Part shown: piece by piece, positions 14,050-21,604 of the stretch | Position numbering within the stretch: the stretch's first letter is position 1 | How the letters are laid out: the number at the start of each line of letters is the position of its first letter | Source of the DNA: a virus | Length of the DNA: 27,874 nt | Reading direction: 5' to 3' (one strand) | IMG/VR virus record: IMGVR_UViG_3300009147_000022 | Span: 1 to 27,874 of that record | The notes under the pieces: model-generated | Told to the model about the DNA's origin: nothing | Database searches by the model: none | Seen by the model: only the letters and a program-made list of their open reading frames with translations | Program-made: the position numbers and the translations under genes

Positions 14050-14146
14050 GCCCTGTTCCTTTCCTTCTGTGTGGATGCACAACGGGCAGCCGCCAACACG
14101 AGACCGGTCGAGGATCTCGTCAGGGTTGGACGTCCGAGAGGATGAT

Positions 14147-14830
14147 TCAGGTGCCGAGCGTGGCCAGGCGCAGCCGTCGCTGCGCCACCACGAGCCGCGA
14201 TGCGGGTACGGCCGGCGCTTGCGCCGGATCAGCCGTGCGCCTCGAGCCATGGGCATCGACGGACTCGGCCAGCTTGCGGAGCAGCCCGGCAAGCTCGCCG
14301 GGTTCCATGCGGTCGAGCTGGGCACGGAGCGTGTCGAGCAGCTGATCGTCGAACGCGCGGCCGGACTCCACCACGGCGTCAGCGTCCATCGGCAGGGGCA
14401 CCGCCGACAGCTCGAACAGCTCCCATTCGGTGGCGACCCCGCCGGTCCAGTAACTCGACTTCGGGTCCTCCCACGTCAGCACATCGAAGCCGATACTCAC
14501 AGCGTTCAGGTAGCCGTCGCGGTACTTGCGATCGACCGTCTTCGCGAACTCGTCCTTGCGGTCGAACGTCACATCCATCAGCAGCCGATTGCCGTCGACG
14601 GTTGTGCTGTCGGACTTGCCGATCGGCAACGACTCCCGGCCGAAGTACCGATGCCCGTAGCCCACGATCGGGTTCGACCGGTACCGCTCGAGCCGGGCGC
14701 CGGACATCCGCAGGTCGATGCCGTCGCCCTTCTCGCCCTCCGTGGCGGCGACGAACCGGAGCGGACCGTCGTCGCTGGTGGCGTCCCGGTCGATGTAGGC
14801 CCGGGCGTAGCCGCGCCGACGCGTGCTCAT
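14147..14830 (-). CDS. Prohead protease (HK97 family, S78)
   Basis: The start is ATG 14830 behind GGAGGGACAG, giving 227 aa; it overlaps the 59-aa gene (ATGA). Family landmarks: RYRSNPIVGYGHRYFGRESL with the catalytic His, KYRDGYLNAVSIGFDVLTWE with the catalytic Ser in VSIGF, and a WELFELSAVPLPMDADA segment. These enzymes mature the head by cutting the capsid scaffold and themselves. The C-terminus is basic and Ala-rich. A 97-base gap to the capsid start carries no gene I can support. Position between portal and capsid is standard. Confidence 0.95.
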   Translation of the reverse strand: MSTRRRGYARAYIDRDATSDDGPLRFVAATEGEKGDGIDLRMSGARLERYRSNPIVGYGHRYFGRESLPIGKSDSTTVDGNRLLMDVTFDRKDEFAKTVDRKYRDGYLNAVSIGFDVLTWEDPKSSYWTGGVATEWELFELSAVPLPMDADAVVESGRAFDDQLLDTLRAQLDRMEPGELAGLLRKLAESVDAHGSRRTADPAQAPAVPASRLVVAQRRLRLATLGT

Positions 14831-15006
14831 CTGTCCCTCCTCGGCTCTTCGATCTGCCGGTCCCGCGGCGACGCCGCCTGCTGCCGGCGGTGCCGGGCCG
14901 CGTGCTCCGCCGCATCGACCGCGGAGAACTCGCCGTTGGCGATGGCGACGCAGTCCGCGCACTTCTCCGCCGCTCGGCCGTCGGCGTGTTCCTCCCGGCC
15001 CGTCAT
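14827..15006 (-). CDS. 59-aa CxxC...HxxxH putative zinc-finger protein
   Basis: A short gene fills the space between portal and protease. ATG 15006 overlaps the portal stop (ATGA), and the TGA at 14827-14829 overlaps the protease ATG (ATGA). The protein begins MTGREEHADGRAAEKCADCV, then has EFSAVDAAEHAARHRRQQ and a charged end. C16, C19, H35 and H39 form CxxC-x15-HxxxH, a plausible single zinc finger. G/C-rich third positions and double coupling argue that it is real. Its function is unknown. Confidence 0.75.
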   Translation of the reverse strand: MTGREEHADGRAAEKCADCVAIANGEFSAVDAAEHAARHRRQQAASPRDRQIEEPRRDR

Positions 15007-16268
15007 GCGCTGAACTCCTGCTGCGGCGGCGGACCATCGGTGCCGGTCACCGCGGCGGCCGGCACCGTGTTCATCGGCACCAGGTAGATCTCGCCCTGGC
15101 CGTCCGGCAACGGATTCATGTTCTCCTTCGCCCGCACATCGTCAGCAGAGAGCCAGCCCCAGTTCCGGCCGATCGCGTACGCCTGGTAGCGCGACATCGT
15201 GTCGCCGCGGAGCAGCCCGTCGACGACGTGTTCGGCGAAGAACACGCGCCGCTCAGGCGGGGTCAGCAGGCGCGTGATGATGGCCTGTTCCCAGCGCACC
15301 AGCCAGATCATCAGCGCCGTGGAGACGTAGTCCAGCTGCTGGCTCTCGATGTTGGAGAACGTGGCGCGCTCGAGGTCGCCGATCTTGTGTGGCGGCAGCC
15401 GCAGCCACCGGGCCATCTCCGTGACCTGAAGCTTGCGGGTCTCCAGGAACTGGGCGTCCTCCGGGGGGATACCGGTCTGGTGCCACTTCACGCCCTCTTC
15501 GAGGATCGCGACGCGCTGGGCGCGGTCCAGGCCCTTGTGGAGGCCCTCCCAGTCGGCCTTGATCCGCTTGCGCGCCAGGTCCGAGACGGTGCCAGGATGC
15601 TCGAGCACGCCGCCCGGGCGAGAACCGTTCCCGAAGAACGCGCCGCCGTAGTGCTCAGTCGCCAGGCCCAGCCCGATCGAGTTGCGTGCCATCGCGACCA
15701 CCGAGTAGCCACGGATGCCGTCGTAGCCGAGGCCCCCGACGGAAAGCACCTCATCCGGGAACAGCGTCGCCCGGATCCCGTTGACCTCGTCGCGGTACTG
15801 GTACAGCAGCCGCAGCTTCCCCGGCCCGGTGCGGGTCAGCTGGGGCTTGATGCGGTCCGGGCGCAGCGGCCACAGCTCCTCGACGTCGCCGGCGCCGTTG
15901 CGCACCACGTTCGCGTAGCCGGTGCCCCAGCCCAGCGCATGCCCCTGCATCGTTTCCCGCAGCGCGACACTGGTCATCAGGTCGTTCGGCTGGGTATGCA
16001 GCACCCAGTACAGCGGATGGTCGGTCGCGCGGCGCTTGCCCCGCTCGAGCCGCTCATACAGCGGCAGCGGCAGCGCGCCGACGTCCTCGGAGATGACCCG
16101 CACGCCGGCGAAGAACGGCGCGTAGTGCAGAGCCGTCTCCTCATCGACCCACACCCCGGACGGGGTTTCGGGGCCGCCGCGGAACCAGTCCTCGACCCAC
16201 TTCTCCGGCGTGGCGATCCCCGAAGATCCGTTGATGGTGCCGCGCGCCACCGAACGGATGAATCCCAC
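15003..16268 (-). CDS. Portal protein (HK97 family)
   Basis: The start chosen is GTG 16268, with GAAGGG eight bases before it, giving 421 aa beginning MGFIRSVARG, a common portal opening. GTG 16277 sits directly on the ribosome site and is less likely. Landmarks: ALHYAPFFAGVRVISEDVGA, LPLPLYERL, HPLYWVLHTQPND, TMQGHALGWGTGYANVVRNG, ELWPLRPDRIKP, the LARKRIKADWEGLHKG segment, DAQFLETRKLQVTEMARWLR and LPPHKIGDLERATFSNIE. Portals form the dodecameric ring for DNA entry and bind the terminase. The stop overlaps the 59-aa gene. Confidence 0.96.
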   Translation of the reverse strand: MGFIRSVARGTINGSSGIATPEKWVEDWFRGGPETPSGVWVDEETALHYAPFFAGVRVISEDVGALPLPLYERLERGKRRATDHPLYWVLHTQPNDLMTSVALRETMQGHALGWGTGYANVVRNGAGDVEELWPLRPDRIKPQLTRTGPGKLRLLYQYRDEVNGIRATLFPDEVLSVGGLGYDGIRGYSVVAMARNSIGLGLATEHYGGAFFGNGSRPGGVLEHPGTVSDLARKRIKADWEGLHKGLDRAQRVAILEEGVKWHQTGIPPEDAQFLETRKLQVTEMARWLRLPPHKIGDLERATFSNIESQQLDYVSTALMIWLVRWEQAIITRLLTPPERRVFFAEHVVDGLLRGDTMSRYQAYAIGRNWGWLSADDVRAKENMNPLPDGQGEIYLVPMNTVPAAAVTGTDGPPPQQEFSA

Positions 16269-16269
16269 G

Positions 16270-16533
16270 TCAGCCACCCTTCGGTTTGCGCGTGGCGAGC
16301 TCCTCGCCGCGGGCGCCCGCGACGCCGAGCAGCAGGACCAGGCCGCCGACCACGGTGAGGGCCACACCCAGGTGGAACCAGCGCCACAGGCCCGCCCCGA
16401 ACAGGACCAGGCCGATCACGCACGTCCAGTCCCACCGGTCGACGTCCCGGCGAGTCACCCAGTCCAGAAGCTCCGCCGCGAACACCCGCATCGGGCCGCC
16501 GATCCGGATCAGGCCGTAGGCTTTCGACCCCAT
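16270..16533 (-). CDS. Small membrane protein between terminase and portal
   Basis: This 87-aa protein starts at ATG 16533 with GAGAGG about 11 bases upstream. After a polar N-terminal half with FAAELLDWVTRRDVDRWDW, two hydrophobic segments follow at about 38-50 and 54-73 (CVIGLVLFGAGLWRW; LGVALTVVGGLVLLLGVAGA). The end is basic (RKPKGG). The product is probably an inner-membrane protein. Its role is unknown. Membrane proteins are not part of the usual terL-portal junction, so it may be an accessory gene. Its stop lies one base before the portal GTG. Confidence 0.8.
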   Translation of the reverse strand: MGSKAYGLIRIGGPMRVFAAELLDWVTRRDVDRWDWTCVIGLVLFGAGLWRWFHLGVALTVVGGLVLLLGVAGARGEELATRKPKGG

Positions 16534-16550
16534 GCGATGCTCTGCCTCTC

Positions 16551-18323
16551 TCAGATGACGGTCAGGCCGCGCTGCTCGTAGACGCTGGGCGGCGGCACGC
16601 CGCGCATCCGGGAGTCGATCGCGAAGAACAGCGCCGGCATGCCGTCGATCCGCTTGCCGGCCTTGTCCCGGTCGGGTTTCACCGGCCGGATCCGGTCCGG
16701 GTCATCCGACGGCGATTTCGCGTTGAGGTGCTCCGCGTTCCACCGCGCGACCGGGTTGCCACCGTGGCGGAGCTCGCGGCCCTTCAACAGCCGCATGAAC
16801 TCCTTCATCGGCGGCGTCATCCGCTCGTACGTCGTGCCCGACTCGAACATCTCCAGCCCGGTCCGCTTCACGATCTCCTGCCGCACCGGCTCGCCGCACC
16901 ACTTGTCGTAGGTGGCGTTCACGATCGCGAACTGATCGCTGTCGGCCTGGATGTCGCGGTAGATCACGTCGTAGTCGATCGTGTCGCCCTCGGTCCTGGT
17001 GATCCAGCCGGCCTGACACCATGCGCTGAACTGGCCATCGGTGTGCTCGTCGAGCTGCGGGACCACGGCCTCCGGCACCCAGAACCGCCAACGCACCCAA
17101 CCGTCGGCGAACAGCAGACACCAGGCCGTCAGGTCGAGCTTGCTGGACAGGTCCAGGCCACCCCAGCACCGTCGGCCCGCGAGCAGCGGCGTCAGCCAGT
17201 CCGGCGTGAGCGCGATCTCGCCGGCGTTGGCGTCCCACAGGTCCAGCGCGATGTACCGGAACAGCGACTGGACGCGCTGGTTGCCCTGGAACTGCCGGAA
17301 CGCCTTGTCCCGGGCCGGATTGCCGGCCGCGGCCAACGCGTGGCGACGCAACGCGTCCCGCGACTTGAACTCGTCCAGCGCCGGGTTCGCCCATTTCCAG
17401 TTCCGCTCGTCGTAGACGTCGGTGCTCACCGGAAGATGCGGATGCCCGCGGAACACCCGGCGCAGCCGATCGAGCTCATCCTGCGTCCTCGGGATCTTCC
17501 GGACGAACGTGAAAACGTGCGGGGCGCGGGCGGGGTTCTCCTGGATCTTCTCCGCCTCATCGATCAGGTTCGCGCCGAAGGACACCGGCTCGTCAGTCTC
17601 TGTCGACGTGGCGAACAGCAGCTCCTGCTCACGCGCGCCGTCGGCGGTGTCCATCGCTTCCCACAGCGAACCGTCCGGCTGCGAGAGCACCTCGTCGAGG
17701 TTGAACCCGTGCGGATTGTGCCCCAGCTCGCCCTTGGCGTCAGCGGTGATGACCTCGTAAATGCTGCTCGACTTCTCATCGACGAGTCGCCGCTCGTTCT
17801 TGAAATACTTCAGCCGCCGAGAAAGCACCGGAGACAGCTGAACCATTCGCAGCGCCGGCCCGAACACCTTCTCCGCCTGCTTGGTGTCCTTCGCCGCGTT
17901 GTACACCTCGGCGGCTTCCTCATCGTCGCCGATGAACAACATCAGCTGAATCGCCGCCGCCAATTCGCTCTTGCCGTTCTTACGGGCCACGATAATGAAC
18001 GCCCGCCGGTATCGGCGCACATAACGGCCCCACTCGGTTGACCAGATGACCTCGCCGAACAGCGGCCGGACAATCTCGTGTTCCTGCCACGGCCGCAGCT
18101 CAAAAGGCTTCCGCCGGTACGGGCCCTTGATGTGGCGCAACAGCTCCGCCGGGAAACGCACCGCCCGGTCAGCGCGCGGTTCACAGTAATGCGCGGCTCG
18201 GCGCCCACAAGTCTTGTCCCGGAAGGTGTAGCCGCACACCGGCCCGCGCCGGTTGCGCGGCCGCCAGCGCTTGTGATGATCCGGGACGAACTCAGCTGGT
18301 GAGGAGATCTTCCGTCGGGTCAC
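16551..18323 (-). CDS. terL: Terminase large subunit (Terminase_1 / HK97-type)
   Basis: GTG 18323 (GGGGA eight bases upstream) gives 590 aa; GTG 18338 adds five residues. ATPase domain: FELRPWQEHEIVRPLFG, Walker A ARKNGKSE near residue 115, Walker B GFNLDEVLSQ near 208, and LFATSTETDE as a coupling motif. Nuclease domain: first acidic site GGLDLSSKLDLTAW near 391, NATYDKWCGEPVRQE near 450, then SDDPDRIRPVKPDRDKAGKR. An N-terminal Cys cluster (CGYTFRDKTCGRRAAHYC, residues 30-47) could bind zinc. The enzyme drives DNA packaging and cuts concatemers. It overlaps the small subunit gene by about 30 bases. Confidence 0.97.
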   Translation of the reverse strand: MTRRKISSPAEFVPDHHKRWRPRNRRGPVCGYTFRDKTCGRRAAHYCEPRADRAVRFPAELLRHIKGPYRRKPFELRPWQEHEIVRPLFGEVIWSTEWGRYVRRYRRAFIIVARKNGKSELAAAIQLMLFIGDDEEAAEVYNAAKDTKQAEKVFGPALRMVQLSPVLSRRLKYFKNERRLVDEKSSSIYEVITADAKGELGHNPHGFNLDEVLSQPDGSLWEAMDTADGAREQELLFATSTETDEPVSFGANLIDEAEKIQENPARAPHVFTFVRKIPRTQDELDRLRRVFRGHPHLPVSTDVYDERNWKWANPALDEFKSRDALRRHALAAAGNPARDKAFRQFQGNQRVQSLFRYIALDLWDANAGEIALTPDWLTPLLAGRRCWGGLDLSSKLDLTAWCLLFADGWVRWRFWVPEAVVPQLDEHTDGQFSAWCQAGWITRTEGDTIDYDVIYRDIQADSDQFAIVNATYDKWCGEPVRQEIVKRTGLEMFESGTTYERMTPPMKEFMRLLKGRELRHGGNPVARWNAEHLNAKSPSDDPDRIRPVKPDRDKAGKRIDGMPALFFAIDSRMRGVPPPSVYEQRGLTVI

Positions 18324-18798
18324 TACGCCCGTCCCCACCGCTGAGCTGCGCGCGATCCGACGGCGTCAGCCCGAACCGCGCCCCGTACCGCTGCACCTGC
18401 GCATCTGCCTGATTCAGCACCAGCAACCAGGGGTTCCGGCTGCGCCGGTGGCCGGTCAGCTCGCCGTTCTTGCCGAACACCGCCAGGTCCACGACCTCGC
18501 CCTCGGCGTCCAGCGCGGCCGCCGCCGCGCGGCGGCGGGCCACCGCGTCGCACCAGCAGCCGAACGCCTCGACGTCCCACGCGGTGAGCACGCCCTGGCG
18601 CTTCAGGTCCGGCGCGTACTCCTGCCACACCTCGAGCGCCGGCCCGGCCAGCCAATCCGGAGGCTCCACATCGGTGCGGCCCGGTGTCGGCTCGTTGTCA
18701 TTGATCCGGTCGGCGCGATCGCCATGGAGAATGCGGAGTGCTGTGGGCTTCGAAGCCGGTCCGCGCTTACCCACTCCATTCACCCGACCTTTCCGCAT
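18292..18798 (-). CDS. terS: Terminase small subunit (P27 family)
   Basis: This 168-aa protein (ATG 18798; GTG starts five or eight codons inside are possible) carries the P27-family opening GKRGPASKPTALRILHGDR, then RINDNEPTPG and PPDWLAGPALEVWQEYAPDL. The middle has VLTAWDVEAFGCWCDAVARR and the end NPWLLVLNQADAQVQRYGAR followed by FGLTPSDRAQL. P27 proteins recognise phage DNA and load the large subunit. It lies directly upstream of terL and downstream of the HNH gene, the arrangement expected of cos-packaging phages. Confidence 0.95.
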   Translation of the reverse strand: MRKGRVNGVGKRGPASKPTALRILHGDRADRINDNEPTPGRTDVEPPDWLAGPALEVWQEYAPDLKRQGVLTAWDVEAFGCWCDAVARRRAAAAALDAEGEVVDLAVFGKNGELTGHRRSRNPWLLVLNQADAQVQRYGARFGLTPSDRAQLSGGDGRSDPTEDLLTS

Positions 18799-18817
18799 GC
18801 CCCGTTCCGATACGGCA

Positions 18818-18823
18818 ATTATC
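18818..18823 (-). promoter_or_regulatory. Possible -10 element upstream of terS
   Basis: The minus strand reads GATAAT inside a short A/T-rich patch (ggtttcgataattgccgtat) that stands out in this GC-rich window, 20 bases before the terS ATG. No convincing -35 element is found 16-18 bases upstream. The patch may be a late promoter start or just a local A/T-rich spacer between the HNH and terminase genes. Confidence 0.2.
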
Positions 18824-18871
18824 GAAACCTGTCAGTGAGAAAGCGGACTTGGGAAGGCGGTCATAGGGCCG

Positions 18872-19288
18872 TCAGGTGCCAGAGATTCGACCCGCCCCCC
18901 GGCTCCGATTCCAGCCGCCAGGCTGATCTTTGGCCGTCCGGCGCGAATGGTGCCGACGAGTCATTGCCCGAAGATTGGACCAATCATGCCCACGAGGGCC
19001 ACGCGGTCCGCGTCCATCGCGGTGATCAACCGTATCAGAAGCTGGGCGCCTATCCTCGGGTAAACGCATACAGCGATCGCATTCACATCGGTCATGGACG
19101 GCGAGGAACGCGGCCCGCGTCTCCTGCCACCGCGCATCGTATCCGCGCGCCGCCGCAGACCCACGACGCTGATCGAGCTGCCTGCGTGTTCGGCCCGCAC
19201 AGCCAGCACACTTACCTCCACCGTAGCCAGGCCTCGCCTGCCCATCGCAGCCCGGTGTAGTGCACCGCTTCGGCGCGCGGGTAGGCAT
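18872..19288 (-). CDS. HNH endonuclease of the packaging module
   Basis: This 138-aa protein starts at ATG 19288 (weak ribosome site). It begins with an N-terminal Cys4 knuckle (RCTTPGCDGQARPGYGGGKC then AGC). Next come SAAARGYDARWQETRAAFLA, CECDRCMRLPEDRRPASDTV, the HNH core VDHRDGRGPRGPRGHDWSNL and MTRRHHSRRTAKDQPGGW. HNH proteins beside terL are required for cos cleavage in several HK97-like phages, a known functional link. The intact metal ligands and its position before terS/terL support that role here. Confidence 0.93.
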   Translation of the reverse strand: MPTRAPKRCTTPGCDGQARPGYGGGKCAGCAGRTRRQLDQRRGSAAARGYDARWQETRAAFLAVHDRCECDRCMRLPEDRRPASDTVDHRDGRGPRGPRGHDWSNLRAMTRRHHSRRTAKDQPGGWNRSRGAGRISGT

Positions 19289-19316
19289 CCGCCAAATCCG
19301 ATCTGCCAGGGGAAGG

Positions 19317-19352
19317 CCCGCCCGGGCCGGACGGGGAATCGGCCCGGGCGGG
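19317..19352. repeat. Perfect 12-bp inverted repeat upstream of the HNH gene
   Basis: Arms 19317-19328 (cccgcccgggcc) and 19341-19352 (ggcccgggcggg) pair perfectly around a 12-nt loop. It lies in the intergenic gap between the HTH gene terminator and the HNH start (19288). The minus-strand side lacks a T-run (followed by ccttcccctgg), so it is not a classical terminator. It could be an attenuator, a protein-binding site near a packaging signal, or a second weak terminator. Confidence 0.6.
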
Positions 19353-19464
19353 TACTACTCATCGGTGGGCGGGCGGCGCTTACCGCGGCAGTCACCCCGT
19401 CGCCGCATCCCCTGACCTGGCTCGCGCCCGGCGGCCGCCCTCATGGGAGTCCTGTGCATGCGAA

Positions 19465-19487
19465 AGCCCCGGCGGTTGGCCGGGGCT
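19465..19487 (-). terminator. Intrinsic terminator ending the early module
   Basis: The minus strand reads AGCCCCGGC-CAACC-GCCGGGGCT followed by TTCGC, a 9-bp perfect stem with a 5-nt loop and a short T-tract, the usual actinobacterial terminator form. It lies 66 bases after the HTH gene stop (19553) and before the HNH gene. It would separate replication genes from the packaging and structural operon. Confidence 0.82.
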
Positions 19488-19552
19488 CAGTGTCGGGACA
19501 GACTCGTCCTTGCAGGAAGTGTCCTCGACAGTCCGCCGGATAGCAAACACCA

Positions 19553-19948
19553 TCACGGTGAATCGTCCAGCGGCAGCGTCCGATAGTCGGCGACGATCGG
19601 AGCCTGGACTACCACGCCCTCGATCTTTTGGGCGTGGCGGTGCGCGAGGTGTGCTTCGTAGTAGACGCCGAACAGGCCACCTCGATCCATCACGACGATG
19701 TGGATCATCACTGGACCTGGGGCTGATCGCGACGGGTCTGGCTGGGCTATGGGCGCCGGCCGCTCACCCGCGGCGAGCGCCGCATCCACCCGGAGCACGT
19801 CGCCGCGGTCCACGAGGATCTGTCGGCCCGACTTGCCGACCACCCGGACCCAGCCGGCGTTGATCCAGTTCCGGATCGTTGATGATGCACGGCGCACGAG
19901 GACGGCCGCGTCGCTGGTGCGGATCGGTTCTACATCACCTGGGGTCAC
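19553..19948 (-). CDS. HTH DNA-binding protein with a conserved C-terminal domain
   Basis: The start is GTG 19948, overlapping the previous stop (GTGA), with AGGGAGA close upstream, giving 131 aa. Residues 8-52 form a MerR/excisionase-like helix-turn-helix: RTSDAAVLVRRASSTIRNWI, NAGWVRVVGKSGRQILVDRG and DVLRVDAAL. A linker rich in Pro/Ala precedes a second domain at 80-125: MIHIVVMDRGGLFGVYYEAH, LAHRHAQKIEGVVVQAPIVA, then DYRTLPLD. It probably binds DNA as a regulator or recombination directionality factor; which one cannot be decided. It is the last gene before the terminator. Confidence 0.78.
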   Translation of the reverse strand: MTPGDVEPIRTSDAAVLVRRASSTIRNWINAGWVRVVGKSGRQILVDRGDVLRVDAALAAGERPAPIAQPDPSRSAPGPVMIHIVVMDRGGLFGVYYEAHLAHRHAQKIEGVVVQAPIVADYRTLPLDDSP

Positions 19949-21015
19949 CGGTCTCCCTGTAGGGCAACGTCGAAAAGGTTGATCCCGACCAGCCGGCTCA
20001 GCCACGCCCACCGGTCGTTCGTCCACGCATGGCGATACGCCGCCTGGGGCCGCCGCCCGTCGCGAACCTCCTGACGCCGGTGACAGCGGCAGCCGTAGTC
20101 ATCACAGCGGCAGTCCCGGTAGGTGCACTCGACCAGGCCCGCGACCCACGCCATGCCATCGGCCAGCCGATGCCCGTTCGTATCCCCACGCTCGGGCCAC
20201 ATCACCAGGCTCTGCGACGAACACCACGGGCACCGGCCCGGAAGCCGAACCATCGGCTCGTGATCCCGCAGCACACCGCGCGCCGACCGGGCGCACGAGA
20301 TCAGCTCGCGGGTCACGACGTCGGCGAGCACCTCGTCGCGTTCGACCGCGGGAAGGATCCGCTCGATGTGGTCGATACGCTCGGAGAGCGCGGCAGCGTC
20401 GGGGAGCCGAGTCAAGCCGAGGGCCGAGCAGGCGGCGCCCTCGACCGCCAGCACCGCGGCGTCGATGTAGACGATCGTGTCGTGCACCGAAACCACGATC
20501 GGCAGCGGCGCCTCGCCCAGGGACACGAGGCCGCCGTCGCAACGCGGGCAGTACGGCCGCCGGCGTTCCATCGCCGGATCCTGACCCAGCGGCAGAGCCG
20601 ACACGTCGCCATCGCTGGACAGCCGACGCCAGTACCGGCGCCCGCCGCAGACGTCGCACCACGGCGAGACCGGCGCGGCCTCGCTGCCGTACCGGCCTCC
20701 CGCCGGCGCCGAACGGCCCGGCTCCAGCGACTCGACGAGCACGCCCCGAAGCTCCCTCACCGTTTGCAGAGCATCCGCCGCGCTACTCACCCGCTCCGGG
20801 AGGATCAGGCGCGGCAGCTCATCCGGCAGAGTCTGCGGCGCCGGCCACGCGCGATCCAACGACGCCTCCCGCGCCGCGGCCACAGCGCGTTGCGCCCCCA
20901 CCGCTATGGCGGCCTCACGCACCAGGTCGGCCCACGCCGACCATCCATCGAGCCCGGTGCGATGCGCATGCTCGCGCATCATTTCCTGCACAGCGGGATG
21001 CCTGAGATCAGCCAC
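19945..21015 (-). CDS. Multi-zinc-ribbon protein of unknown function
   Basis: The start is GTG 21015, giving 356 aa. N-terminal helices include DGWSAWADLVREAAIAVGAQ. Four cysteine clusters follow: C120/C123 (CDVCGG), C156/C159 (CPRC), C262/C265 (CPWC), and C297/C302/C304/C309/C311 (CTYRDCRCDDYGCRC). The first two pairs could form one zinc ribbon; the last two another. Between them is a helical region with SERIDHIERILPAVERDEVL. This CDVC..CPRC layout resembles DnaJ-type or tail-less primase-type zinc ribbons, but no catalytic motif is visible. It sits in the replication module, overlapped by the 43-aa gene. Confidence 0.82.
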   Translation of the reverse strand: MADLRHPAVQEMMREHAHRTGLDGWSAWADLVREAAIAVGAQRAVAAAREASLDRAWPAPQTLPDELPRLILPERVSSAADALQTVRELRGVLVESLEPGRSAPAGGRYGSEAAPVSPWCDVCGGRRYWRRLSSDGDVSALPLGQDPAMERRRPYCPRCDGGLVSLGEAPLPIVVSVHDTIVYIDAAVLAVEGAACSALGLTRLPDAAALSERIDHIERILPAVERDEVLADVVTRELISCARSARGVLRDHEPMVRLPGRCPWCSSQSLVMWPERGDTNGHRLADGMAWVAGLVECTYRDCRCDDYGCRCHRRQEVRDGRRPQAAYRHAWTNDRWAWLSRLVGINLFDVALQGDR

Positions 21016-21139
21016 AGCGCCGCCGCCGGTCGAGCTCGTAAGCGCACAGATGGATGACGGTCGACACGCCCAGCCCGGCCAGCGCCGCGATCGTCACCAT
21101 CGCGAACGCGGCCATGCCGCAGCGTAGGCAGCGCCTCAC
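21008..21139 (-). CDS. 43-aa single-helix membrane protein
   Basis: GTG 21139 overlaps the stop of the 151-aa gene (GTGA), and its TGA at 21008-21010 lies inside the start of the 356-aa gene. The product begins MRRCLRCGMAAFAMVTIAAL then AGLGVSTVIHLCAYELDRRR. That is a CxxC pair at C4/C7, one membrane helix at about 9-32, and a basic end. G/C-rich third positions and coupling at both ends support it. Function unknown. No separate ribosome site is needed if translation is coupled. Confidence 0.62.
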   Translation of the reverse strand: MRRCLRCGMAAFAMVTIAALAGLGVSTVIHLCAYELDRRRRCG

Positions 21140-21591
21140 GTCGGAGCCTTCGCCGCGTGGGAGCAGTCCGCCCAGTGCGGCCGGTATCGGGTGCCGCCCT
21201 CGAGCTGCGCTGCGATCACCCCGCCGAACACGCGGGCCCGCACCCCGGCCTCCGACGGGACCAGCTTGACGATCCCGTCAAGGTGCGGCGTCGTTTCCAC
21301 CGGCATCAGCCGACCGGTCGCCTCGGACCGGACCATCCGCAGCAGGGTGGCGCAGGCGCTGCAGCGGCGCAGCTCAGGCAGGTCCGGCGGATCCGGCACG
21401 ACAAGGCCGTCGAGCATCATCCGCGCGGCCCGCCACGTCGCCCGGGCGGCCCGCTCGAACGCCAGGAACGGATCCGAGCCGACCAGGAAGGTCGGCGAGC
21501 CCCGCTGCGTGTCGGTGGCGCCCGCCCACCTGGCGAGCAGGAGAACCTCCGGTGGGGGATGCGCGGGCAGCTCCCGCTCAGGAGAGGGCAT
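21136..21591 (-). CDS. Zinc-binding-like protein of unknown function
   Basis: The start is ATG 21591 with GAAGGGA upstream (ATG 21651 has no ribosome site), giving 151 aa. Segments: PFLAFERAARATWRAARMML, then LRRCSACATLLRMVRSEATG and RLMPVETTPHLDGIVKLVPS. The end is RYRPHWADCSHAAKAPT. The CxxC ... HWxxC layout suggests one zinc site. The G.lMPve..p...G ... RYrpHwa.C pattern recurs in small actinobacterial prophage proteins of unknown role. It is tightly followed by the 43-aa membrane gene. Confidence 0.8.
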   Translation of the reverse strand: MPSPERELPAHPPPEVLLLARWAGATDTQRGSPTFLVGSDPFLAFERAARATWRAARMMLDGLVVPDPPDLPELRRCSACATLLRMVRSEATGRLMPVETTPHLDGIVKLVPSEAGVRARVFGGVIAAQLEGGTRYRPHWADCSHAAKAPT

Positions 21592-21604
21592 CGGTGGTGT
21601 CCCT

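Noticed and set aside
18872-18910. A possible tRNA-like T-arm (ttcga... element) near the HNH 3' end
   Set aside because: No cloverleaf arms could be paired around it, and the bases encode the C-terminal residues of the HNH protein.
18961-19395. Alternative 144-aa frame over the HNH gene
   Set aside because: The HNH frame holds all Cys/His ligands and the N-terminal Cys knuckle, while this frame has no domain.
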